A stretch of DNA of 64,000 nucleotides, from assembly GCF_028435365.1 (NCBI RefSeq), contig NZ_JAGTJJ010000002.1:744001-808000 (forward strand), given 5' to 3'. Origin of the DNA: Polyangium jinanense. Its GTDB lineage: Bacteria > Myxococcota > Polyangia > Polyangiales > Polyangiaceae. Made by a program: the position numbers and the translations under genes. Under the pieces are notes generated by a model. The model worked only from the letters and a program-made list of their open reading frames with translations, was not told where the DNA came from and did not search any database. Positions 49,401 to 56,883 of the stretch are shown here, piece after piece (the first letter of the stretch is position 1; each line of letters begins with the position of its first letter).

Positions 49401-52130
49401 ATGCCCCTTTCGCCTGGAGACAGGTTCGATCGGTACGTCGTCGAAGCGCTGCTCGGCGAAGGCGGCATGGGCGAGGTGTATCGCGCGCTGGATACACGTC
49501 TCGGTCGCGCCGTCGCGCTCAAGGTGCTCCGCCGCGACGCCCAGGGCGCGAGCGAGACGTGGGGCCGGCAGGTGCGCCGCATGCTGCGCGAGGCGCGGAT
49601 CGCCGCGGCGTTGAGTGATCCCGGCATCGTCGCGGTCTACGACGTCGGCGAGCACGAGGGCACGCCTTTCATCGCGATGGAGCTCGTGCAGGGCAAGCTC
49701 CTGCGCGACCTCATCCGCAAAGACGCGCCGATCGGCGAGCGGATCGCCCTGCTCTCCGCGGTCGCAGAGGTCCTCTGCTGCGCGCACCGCGCCGGGCTCG
49801 TGCATCGCGACGTCAAGCCCGAGAACGTGATGATCCGCGAGGACGGCGCCATCAAGGTCCTCGATTTCGGCATCGCGCGACGCACCGACGACGAGCTCGC
49901 GGCCGAGGGACAGGACGATTTCGCCACGCGCACCGGCGACGGCTCGTTCATCGGCACCCCCGCGTACATGGCGCCCGAGCAAGTGAAGGGCGAGGCCATC
50001 GACGCGCGGGCCGATCAATTCGCCTGGGGCGTGACCGCGTACGAGCTGCTCATGGGCAAGCTCCCGTTCCGTTCGGATCGCGGGCCCGTGAGCCTCATCG
50101 CCTCGATCCTGAGCGACGACCCGCCGCCGATGGACGGCGTGCCGCCCGAGATCGAATCCGTCGTCCGGCGCGCGCTCGCCAAGGAGCCCGCCGATCGTTA
50201 CGCCTCGATGGAGGCCATCGCCGCGGCGCTCGCGCCCTTCGCCATGCCGATCACCACGCTCGTGCGCAGAAACGACGAGCCCGCGAGCGCCGCGCGTCGT
50301 TCCGTGCAGGAGCCGCGCCCGCCCGCGAACACCTCCTCGCGCGCCACGACGACCCGCTCGTCCGCGCGCCGCGCCGCCACGCATCACACGCCGCCCGCGA
50401 CGAGCACGCGTGCTCCCTCGCGCTCGCGCCGCTTCCTCGGCCTCGCCGCCGTCGTCACCGTGGGCCTCGCGACGGCCGGCGTTTTCCTCGCGCGCAAGGC
50501 GAGAACCGCACCGCCGCCCGTGCTCGCGCGGACCGCGCTCACGCCGGTCCCGACGGCCGTCACCGCCCTGCCTTTGCCTTCGTTCGCCAATGAAGAGGCG
50601 CGCGCGGCGTATCGTGAAGGGCTTCAGGCGTTGCGGGACGGCGCCTGGAGGACGGCGTATGCCGCCTTCTCGCGCGCCACGCAGGCCGATCCGGGCCTCA
50701 CCGCGGCCTGGCTGCGCATGGCCATCGTCATCTGGGATGCCGACGTCACGACCGCGCGGGAGCATTTTCGCCGCGCGGTCATGGGCCGCGCGACGCTCGA
50801 ACCGCACGACCAGGCCCTGCTCGACGCGCACGAGCCTCTCATTCAGCGCACGCCGAGTGATGTCGGCGAGTCCGTCCGACGCCTCGCGCTCGCCACCACG
50901 CGATTCCCAGGCAACGCCGAGATCGCGAACTACTATTCGATGTTCGCGATCGGCTACTTGCCGCCCTCCGAGGTCCTCCCGCTCGTCGATCGATGCCTCG
51001 CGCTCGATCCGCTCTATGGCGATTGCTTGCAGGGTCGGGCGCGCCTGCTCATTCGCCGCACCGGGCAAGTCGAGGAGGGGCTCGCGGCGCTCGAGCGGTG
51101 TATCGAGGCCACGCCGGCCGCCTCCGATTGCCTCATGGATCGCGGCGACACGAACATTGCGCTCGGCCGATGCTCGCTCGTCGAGACCGGGGCGCGCGAA
51201 TGGATCGCCAAGGTCGGCTCCGCGCCCATCGCCCACATGCAGCTTGCGGCCGCGATGTACGCGCGCGGCGCGCCCGAGGCCGCCGTGAAGACCGCCGTCG
51301 AGACCGCCGCGGCGCAGTTCCGCGCGCAGGGGCTCGAAGCCGAGGCCAGTAAGCACCTCATCCTACACGAGATCGCCGTGGGGAGGTTCGAGCAAGCCGA
51401 GCGTATGCTCCGCGATCACCAGCGCCTCGTCGCGAACGATCCGGCCGCGGGGGCGCACGGCTGGGCTGCGATCACACTCGTCCAGGTGCTCGAAGAAATG
51501 GGCCGCGACGCGGATGCGGGCCGCGAGGCCCAGAGCTTCCGCGCGCGCCGCGGGGCGCTGATCGCCGAGCCGCTCAGCGGGGATTTTTCCCTGCATCTCC
51601 TGCGCGCCGAGCTCGCTGCCGGGCTCGTCACCCGGGAGGCGTACGAGGCCGAGCGCGCGGCCTGGGTGAAGAGCCACCCCGAGCCCCTGTATCGCATCGG
51701 CGTCTGGATTTCCGGATATGCGCTCCTCGCCCGCGACGCCGAGGACGCCAAGGCCGCGCTCGCCGCGATGCCGCAAGAGGCCTTGACCAAGGATCGGAGC
51801 TTTTCCCTCCACCTCGGCCTCGTGCTCGACAGCGCGCTCGGCCAGACGTATTGGCTCGCGGGCAACCCCAAAGCCGCGCTGCCGCACCTCACGGCCGCCA
51901 CCGTCTCGTGCGGCGGCCTCATCGAGCCCATGATGCCCACGCAGCACATGCGCCACACGAAGAGCCTCCACCAGCTCGGCCTCGTCCGCGAGGCCCTCGG
52001 CGATCGCTCGGGCGCATGTGACGCCTTCGGCCGCGTCCTCGCGCGCTGGGGCGGGGCGCGCGCCTCGCGCACCGCGGCCGAGGCCCGCGCGCACGTGAAG
52101 GCGCTCGGGTGTGAATCGAAGGCCGGTTGA
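49401..52130 (+). CDS. Transmembrane Ser/Thr kinase with TPR-like sensor region (paralogue 2 of 4)
   Basis: A 909-residue kinase of the same design as the gene at 45560: FDRYVVEALLGEGGMGEVYR, VALKVLRRDA, LVHRDVKPENVMI, DFGIARR and GTPAYMAPEQV. A membrane span lies near 340-365 (FLGLAAVVTVGLATAGVFLA). The C-terminal half carries helical repeats with EEARAAYREGLQALRDGAW and AFSRATQADPGL, and closes with the CDAFGRVLARWG and HVKALGCE ending shared by the four. It begins 54 nt after the methyltransferase and ends 3 nt before the next kinase, so the three are very likely one transcript. Confidence 0.93.
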   Translation: MPLSPGDRFDRYVVEALLGEGGMGEVYRALDTRLGRAVALKVLRRDAQGASETWGRQVRRMLREARIAAALSDPGIVAVYDVGEHEGTPFIAMELVQGKLLRDLIRKDAPIGERIALLSAVAEVLCCAHRAGLVHRDVKPENVMIREDGAIKVLDFGIARRTDDELAAEGQDDFATRTGDGSFIGTPAYMAPEQVKGEAIDARADQFAWGVTAYELLMGKLPFRSDRGPVSLIASILSDDPPPMDGVPPEIESVVRRALAKEPADRYASMEAIAAALAPFAMPITTLVRRNDEPASAARRSVQEPRPPANTSSRATTTRSSARRAATHHTPPATSTRAPSRSRRFLGLAAVVTVGLATAGVFLARKARTAPPPVLARTALTPVPTAVTALPLPSFANEEARAAYREGLQALRDGAWRTAYAAFSRATQADPGLTAAWLRMAIVIWDADVTTAREHFRRAVMGRATLEPHDQALLDAHEPLIQRTPSDVGESVRRLALATTRFPGNAEIANYYSMFAIGYLPPSEVLPLVDRCLALDPLYGDCLQGRARLLIRRTGQVEEGLAALERCIEATPAASDCLMDRGDTNIALGRCSLVETGAREWIAKVGSAPIAHMQLAAAMYARGAPEAAVKTAVETAAAQFRAQGLEAEASKHLILHEIAVGRFEQAERMLRDHQRLVANDPAAGAHGWAAITLVQVLEEMGRDADAGREAQSFRARRGALIAEPLSGDFSLHLLRAELAAGLVTREAYEAERAAWVKSHPEPLYRIGVWISGYALLARDAEDAKAALAAMPQEALTKDRSFSLHLGLVLDSALGQTYWLAGNPKAALPHLTAATVSCGGLIEPMMPTQHMRHTKSLHQLGLVREALGDRSGACDAFGRVLARWGGARASRTAAEARAHVKALGCESKAG

Positions 52131-52133
52131 CGC

Positions 52134-54725
52134 ATGGCCGAGTCCACGCGGTTTTCGAGCGGCGAGACCTTCGGCCGGTACGTCGTCGAATCCCTCCTCG
52201 GCGAGGGGGGCATGGGCGAGGTGTATCGCGCCCTCGACACGCGCCTCGGCCGCAAGGTCGCGCTGAAGGTCCTGCGCAAGGACGGCGACCTCTCCGAGGA
52301 CGCGTGGGCGCACGAGGCCTCGCGCATGCTCCGTGAGGCGCGCGCGGCCGCGGCGCTCTCGCATGCCGGCATCGTGGCGATCTATGACGTCGGCGAGCTC
52401 GACGGCACGGCGTTCATCGCCATGGAGATCGCCGAGGGCGAGCCGCTTCGCGCGCTCGTCGGCGGGGACGCGGCAGATGCGCGCAAGATCCAGATCCTCC
52501 ACGACGTCGCGCGTGCGCTCGCCGCGGCCCACCAGGCGGGCCTCGTGCACCGCGACGTCAAACCCGAGAACATCGTCGTGAGCCGCGCGGGCACCGTGAA
52601 GGTGCTCGATTTCGGCATTGCGCGTGGCCTCGATCGCGAGACCGATCCGGGCGCGCGCACGCTCGAGGCCGAGCCCGCCGAGTCCCTGTTCCACGGCACC
52701 CCCGCGTATACGGCGCCCGAGCAGCTCACGGGCGAGGCGCTGGATGCGCGCACCGATCAGTTTGGCTGGGGCGTCGTCGCCCACGAGCTCTTCGAGGGCG
52801 AGCTCCCGTTCCGCGCGGACAAGGGCCCGGCAGCCCTCATGAGCTCGATCCTCGCCGACGAGCCCAGGCCCATGAACCGCGCGCCCGAGGCAATCCGGGC
52901 CCTCGTGAAACGCGCGCTCGCCAAGGATCCCGCGGATCGATTCCCCTCGATGACCGTGCTCGCCGACGAGCTCGCGCTCCTGTCGATTGAACCCGAACCC
53001 GAACCCACGCCGCTCCCGCCCGCCGCGGCCCGTGTTTCTGCGACCCGCGCGCTCGCCCTCGTCGCCGTCCTTGCCGCGCTCGCCGCCGCCGCATGGTTTC
53101 TGTTTCGCCGGGAAAAACCCGTCGACAGCGCGCCCGTCGCGCCGACTCCATCGGCTGCGCCGCTCGTCAGGATTGCGATCACCGATCTACCGCTCCCGAC
53201 CACGGACAACCCCGAAGCGCTCGTCGCGTATCGCGAGGGGGTCCAGGCCGTGCGCGACGCCTCGTGGACGACGGCGCGCTTCGCCTTTGATCGGGCCCGC
53301 AAGGCCGATCCTTCGCTCGCGCTCGCGCACCTGCGTTATGCAATGGTCGCGATGGACAGCGAGGACCTCAACGCCTCGCGCGAGGCCTACCGGGTCGCCT
53401 TCCTCTTGCGGTCCTCGCTCAGCGACCGGGATCGCTCCCTGCTCGACGCGCTCGAACCCTTTTTGCAGCGCGACCCGCCCGACGTCGCCGAGATGCGCCG
53501 CCGCTTTGCGGACCTCTCGGCCCGGTACCCCGGCGACGCCGAGCTCGTGTACTGGGAGTTTTTCCCGATCCCCCAGCGCAAGCCGGCCGATCTCCTCGCG
53601 TTCACCGAGCGTTGCCTCGCGCTCGACGATCGATATGCCGATTGCTTGCAGATCCAGGCCCGCGCGCTCATCGCGCTCGGGCGGCACGAGGAAGCGCGGC
53701 GCGCGCTCGATCGGTGCGTCGAAGTCGCTCCCACCGCGGGCGACTGCATGTTCGACCGGGCGGCCGTGGAGATCATGTCGAACCGATGCGTGGGCCTCGA
53801 AGAGGTCACGCGGAGCTGGGTCGCGCGCGAGCCCGATCTCGGCCGGGCGCACAGCTATCTCGCGTGTTCGCTTTATGGGCAGGGCCGCGAGAACGCCGCC
53901 GTCCGCGCCGTCGTGGACACGGCGACGCAAAAGCTCCGCGCCTCGGGATTCCAGGTGGAGGCCTTGACGCTCGACTTCGGCTTTGCCGCGGGCACGGGGG
54001 ATTTCGAGTCCGCGCTCCGGATCGCGCGACAAACGGGCGTCGTCGGCGACATCGACCACGAGGCCGGCCCCACGGCCAAACACGTCTTTCTTTTGATCGA
54101 GCTCGGACGCACTGAGGACGCGGGCCGCGTCGCGCAGGACTTTCTCGCGCGGCAGACCGCCTCGCTCCGTTCGGGCACCATGGATTGTACCGTCGATCCC
54201 GAGCCGTCGTTTTACGCCGCCGCGCATCGCGCGGGCCTGCTCTCGGAGGCCGAGCGAGCCTCCCATCGGGAGTCCTGGATACGCCGCTGCGTGCAGGAGG
54301 GTGACGCCGCAGGCGCCTGGTACGGCGCGTATGCCCTGCCAGCAACGACGCCCGACGAGGCGCGCGAGGCCCTCGCCGCCATGCCCTCCCGCCCCTCGCT
54401 TCCTGAAGGCCTCCCTTACTACCGCGCCCGGTCTGCCGCCGCCCTGCGCGGAAAAGTCCGTTTCCTCGCCGGCGACATGGACGGGGCCCTCCCGGACCTC
54501 GTCGAGGCCTCCTCCCATTGCGGCATGTTGCTGGATCCGGTTCATTATCTGCAGAACCAGCATCGCCTCGGTGTCGCGCGTGAAACGCGGGGCGAAAAGG
54601 ACCTTGCGTGCGAGGCGTACCGGTCCGTCCTTTCGCGGTGGGGCGCGGCGAAGGACTCGATCACTGCGCGCGACGTCGCGCGTCGGGCCAAGGCGCTCGG
54701 CTGCGAGTCCCGGCCCGGACCTTGA
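52134..54725 (+). CDS. Transmembrane Ser/Thr kinase with TPR-like sensor region (paralogue 3 of 4)
   Basis: An 863-residue paralogue: FGRYVVESLLGEGGMGEVYR, VALKVLRKDG, LVHRDVKPENIVV, DFGIARG and GTPAYTAPEQL. The membrane span is near 300-325 (ALALVAVLAALAAAAWFLF). The C-terminal region has EALVAYREGVQAVRDASW and FDRARKADPSLA repeats, and a final CEAYRSVLSRWG, RRAKALGCES. It follows paralogue 2 by 3 nt. The activation segment has Thr in place of Met (GTPAYTAPEQ). It is the last gene before the 737-nt repeat-rich spacer. Confidence 0.93.
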   Translation: MAESTRFSSGETFGRYVVESLLGEGGMGEVYRALDTRLGRKVALKVLRKDGDLSEDAWAHEASRMLREARAAAALSHAGIVAIYDVGELDGTAFIAMEIAEGEPLRALVGGDAADARKIQILHDVARALAAAHQAGLVHRDVKPENIVVSRAGTVKVLDFGIARGLDRETDPGARTLEAEPAESLFHGTPAYTAPEQLTGEALDARTDQFGWGVVAHELFEGELPFRADKGPAALMSSILADEPRPMNRAPEAIRALVKRALAKDPADRFPSMTVLADELALLSIEPEPEPTPLPPAAARVSATRALALVAVLAALAAAAWFLFRREKPVDSAPVAPTPSAAPLVRIAITDLPLPTTDNPEALVAYREGVQAVRDASWTTARFAFDRARKADPSLALAHLRYAMVAMDSEDLNASREAYRVAFLLRSSLSDRDRSLLDALEPFLQRDPPDVAEMRRRFADLSARYPGDAELVYWEFFPIPQRKPADLLAFTERCLALDDRYADCLQIQARALIALGRHEEARRALDRCVEVAPTAGDCMFDRAAVEIMSNRCVGLEEVTRSWVAREPDLGRAHSYLACSLYGQGRENAAVRAVVDTATQKLRASGFQVEALTLDFGFAAGTGDFESALRIARQTGVVGDIDHEAGPTAKHVFLLIELGRTEDAGRVAQDFLARQTASLRSGTMDCTVDPEPSFYAAAHRAGLLSEAERASHRESWIRRCVQEGDAAGAWYGAYALPATTPDEAREALAAMPSRPSLPEGLPYYRARSAAALRGKVRFLAGDMDGALPDLVEASSHCGMLLDPVHYLQNQHRLGVARETRGEKDLACEAYRSVLSRWGAAKDSITARDVARRAKALGCESRPGP

Positions 54726-54770
54726 TGGCCCGCGCTGGGCGTGTCGTTTCGCACGGCGTTGCGCTCTTCA

Positions 54771-54840
54771 GGCCCCCGGAGGGGGCATGAACCGCAAGGC
54801 AAAGCGCACTCCGGGCCCCCCGAGGGGGCATGCACCGCAA
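54771..54840. repeat. 27-nt direct repeat with palindromic core, two copies
   Basis: The sequences at 54771-54797 and 54814-54840 match at 25 of 27 positions (period 43 nt). Each has a GGCCCCC(C/G)GAGGGGGC core, itself an inverted repeat, followed by ATG(A/C)ACCGCAA. The same core type recurs singly further along the spacer. It looks like a dispersed palindromic element family and not a coding repeat. Confidence 0.75.
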
Positions 54841-54896
54841 CGTCGAGCGTGCCGAATGCCCTCCGAGGGGGAGGGCAACGCTCGACGTTGCGGTGC
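54832..54896. repeat. Long inverted repeat with 19-bp perfect arms
   Basis: GCACCGCAACGTCGAGCGT at 54832-54850 is the exact reverse complement of 54878-54896. The 27-nt loop has its own stem of 7 bp, GCCCTCC (54858-54864) with GGAGGGC (54870-54876). The folded RNA would be very stable. No T-run follows, so it is not a classical Rho-independent terminator. Confidence 0.8.
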
Positions 54897-55352
54897 GTGG
54901 GCCTTCGAGGCCTCCTTTGGTGCGTAGACCAACCGTCGAGGGGCACCCTCGGAGGGCCAAGGAGCGCTTCCTGCTTCGGTTGGCCTGGCCTCGAGGGGTC
55001 GATGGGCGCAGCGCCTTGCGAGGGTCGGGCCTCGGAGGCCTCCCTCATCGCAAGCGTGAGCGATGTTCGGGCCTCCTGAGGCTCTCCATCTCACATCCCC
55101 GAGCCCATTTCGACCCCTCGAGGGCGCCTCGCACCGCTCCGCCTTGCGTATCGGACCCCTCGGGAGGCACCTCGCACGCAATGCGAAGCGGTCGGGGACC
55201 CTCCGGGGGGAGTCGATGGCGGTCACGCTTGCGTAGGCGCATGCCGGCGAGGGGAGCCCGGAGGGAGGAGGACGCGGCTTTGTTCCCATCGGACCGTACG
55301 TCCTCCTTTGCTGCGAGCGGTTCGCGATGCGAGGTGAAAGCGGGCTCCGTGT

Positions 55353-55389
55353 AGAAACTACTTGCTGCCCCTCACAGAGGGCTGTTACC
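55353..55389 (+). promoter_or_regulatory. Putative promoter element of borosin module 2
   Basis: AGAAACTACTTGC (55353-55365) matches the element upstream of precursor 1 at 11 of 13 positions. It starts 110 nt before the ATG of precursor 2 (123 nt in module 1). A possible -10, GTTACC, is at 55384-55389. The shared motif in otherwise dissimilar upstream DNA suggests common regulation; the promoter role is inferred. Confidence 0.4.
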
Positions 55390-55413
55390 TTCTGCCTCGG
55401 ATCACGCGTAAAC

Positions 55414-55458
55414 GAACACGCGGCAACGTCAATGCGTCTGCGCGTGTTCAGGAGGTGA
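55414..55458 (+). promoter_or_regulatory. Leader hairpin abutting a perfect Shine-Dalgarno site of precursor 2
   Basis: GAACACGCG (55414-55422) and CGCGTGTTC (55441-55449) form a perfect 9-bp stem with an 18-nt loop. The stem ends at 55449 and the ribosome-binding sequence AGGAGGTGA begins at 55450, spaced 4 nt from the ATG at 55463. It is a full anti-SD match, unusually strong for this window. The position suggests a hairpin that shields the leader or modulates translation (inference). Confidence 0.6.
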
Positions 55459-55462
55459 GAAC

Positions 55463-55732
55463 ATGGACTCGCGACTGAAGGACTTTCTCACGGATGCGGC
55501 ACTCGATCACGACCAGCTCATGGTCTTTTTGACCGATCCGCAGTCGGCCATCCAATCGGCGCAGCTCTCGGCGGACGATGAGCGGGCGCTGCGGACCGGA
55601 AACCCCGACATCATCTACGCGCGCATCCAGGGGCGGACGTACGATCCCAATGACCCGCTCTCGAGCAGCGCACAAGCCATCACGAATTACAATTACCCGT
55701 ACTATCCCAACGACACGGGCGAGACCGTTTGA
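55463..55732 (+). CDS. Split-borosin RiPP precursor peptide 2 (putative)
   Basis: An 89-residue peptide from ATG 55463 with an ideal ribosome-binding site. Residues 1-50 align without gaps to the leader of the peptide at 45193: FLTDAALD, LMVFLTDP and LSADDE sit where FLADMALD, LAAFLQDP and LGEEER do. Residues 53-89 are unlike the first core: they are rich in Tyr, Asn and Pro (ITNYNYPYYPNDTGETV at the end) and lack Cys. The shared leader with different cores is the usual sign of RiPP precursors that use related enzymes. The matching methyltransferase begins 226 nt downstream. The exact methylation sites cannot be read from sequence. Confidence 0.72.
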   Translation: MDSRLKDFLTDAALDHDQLMVFLTDPQSAIQSAQLSADDERALRTGNPDIIYARIQGRTYDPNDPLSSSAQAITNYNYPYYPNDTGETV

Positions 55733-55832
55733 CGAGCTGCGGACGACTCCTGCTCCGTCGTCCCACGCGGGCGGGGTCATCGAAGGACCAGCCCGCCGCC
55801 CCCGTCCGCACATAACATACTTACCTAGCACT

Positions 55833-55880
55833 CCAGCGCTGCACGCATCTGTCCCGTAGAGGACGAGCGTGCCAGCGCTG
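55833..55880. repeat. Two copies of CCAGCGCTG between precursor 2 and its methyltransferase
   Basis: The 9-mer CCAGCGCTG, containing the palindrome CAGCGCTG, occurs at 55833-55841 and 55872-55880, starts 39 nt apart. Both lie in the 226-nt interval after precursor 2 stops, next to a locally AT-rich stretch (ATAACATACTTACC, about 55812-55825). They could be a paired operator for the methyltransferase gene; two 9-mers can also arise by chance in GC-rich DNA. Confidence 0.3.
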
Positions 55881-55958
55881 TCGCTTGGAATATCATCGCC
55901 ATTGACTCGGTCATCGCCGGTCAGCGTCCATGAACGAGACGCCGCGGAGAGGAAAGCC

Positions 55959-56741
55959 TTGGATAGCAAAAAGGGTTCACTGGTCGTCGTGGGCAGTGGG
56001 ATCAAGACGGTGGGTCACCTGACCCAGGAGGCGCTCGCCTGGATCAAGGCAGCGGACAAGGTCTTTTACGTGGTCTCCGACCCGGTCGCCGAAGGCGTCA
56101 TTCAACGCCTCAACCCTGGGAAGTCGGAATCGCTCACCGGGCTTTACGAAGAGGGGAAGCGCCGCATGGAGACCTACGAGCAGATGATCGAGCGCATGAT
56201 GGCCAGCGTCCATGCGGGCATGCGCACGTGCGCCGCCTACTACGGCCACCCTGGGGTATTTGCTTATCCCACGCACATGGCCATCAAGAGGCTTCGGAAG
56301 CAGGGGTACGAGGCGTTCATGTTGCCGGGCATCTCGGCTGAGGATTGTCTCTTCGCCGAGCTCGGTGTCGATCCGGCCACGACCGGATGCCAGAGCTACG
56401 AGGCCACGGCCTTCGTCATCAATGGCCACGTTCCGAACCCGAAGGCGGCGCTCATTCTTTGGCAGGTTGGGGTCTTCGGCCGCGGCGATTACAGCCGTTC
56501 GAACTACCAGCTCAAAGGGTTCCACTATTTCGTGGAGCATCTCGCCAAGTTTTATCCTACGGACCACAAGGTTTGTATCTACGAGTCCGCCATGTTCCCC
56601 GGCTGCAAGCCGAGGGAGGACTGGGTCGCCATTCAGGACCTGGACAAGGCGCGGCTCACCCCGGCGAGCACGCTTTACATCCCCGCCTCCGAGCGAGCGA
56701 CGCCCAACCTCGAGCTCCTCAAGCTCCTCGAGAGCCTCTGA
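55959..56741 (+). CDS. Peptide backbone alpha-N-methyltransferase 2, split-borosin type (putative)
   Basis: A 260-residue paralogue of the enzyme at 48549. It has KKGSLVVVGSGIKTVGHL, VFYVVSDPVAEGVIQRLNP, TYEQMIERMM, YYGHPGVFAYPTH, MLPGISAEDCLFAELGVD, CQSYEATAFVI and LILWQVGVFG. Y63, R69, Y73 and Y95 are the catalytic pattern (offset 3 from recalled OphMA numbering). I choose TTG 55959: it gives MDSKKGSL against MIKEKGSL in the first enzyme and follows AGAGGA by 6 nt. A GTG at 55869 would add 30 unrelated residues. It lies 226 nt after precursor 2 and 142 nt before a kinase. The codon use looks slightly more AT-rich than its neighbours, which may hint at transfer. Confidence 0.85.
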   Translation: MDSKKGSLVVVGSGIKTVGHLTQEALAWIKAADKVFYVVSDPVAEGVIQRLNPGKSESLTGLYEEGKRRMETYEQMIERMMASVHAGMRTCAAYYGHPGVFAYPTHMAIKRLRKQGYEAFMLPGISAEDCLFAELGVDPATTGCQSYEATAFVINGHVPNPKAALILWQVGVFGRGDYSRSNYQLKGFHYFVEHLAKFYPTDHKVCIYESAMFPGCKPREDWVAIQDLDKARLTPASTLYIPASERATPNLELLKLLESL

Positions 56742-56883
56742 CCGCGGCGAGGCAGGAAGCGATACCGTCCTGGTCTTGATGGCGTCGCGCCAAGACGCTC
56801 GGCTGTGAGCCCGGCGCGGACCCTGACGAACCGCGCCATCGTCCCTGGGCGGGAGGGTCCGGACGGGCTACGATGTTCTTGCC

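Larger units (their letters stand above)
54726..55462. other. 737-nt spacer before borosin module 2, rich in small palindromes
   Basis: No gene here is convincing; open frames are short, overlap the repeats and are not protein-like. From 54771 to about 55260 it holds about a dozen short palindromes of the CCCTCGAGGG / CCCTCCGAGGG / CCTCGGAGG type every 30-60 nt. Two are embedded in a 27-nt direct repeat. A 19-bp-stem hairpin lies at 54832-54896. From about 55330 to 55462 it becomes less GC-rich and carries the putative promoter and a hairpin next to the ribosome-binding site of precursor 2. Confidence 0.7.

Noticed and set aside
54771..55260. CRISPR array
   Set aside because: The repeats are short palindromes of variable sequence and spacing, not identical direct repeats with uniform spacers, and there are no cas genes.
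54830..55354. Open frame of 174 codons in the spacer before module 2
   Set aside because: It runs through the palindromes and the long inverted repeat, is Arg/Pro/Gly-rich, overlaps frames on both strands and has no ribosome-binding site.
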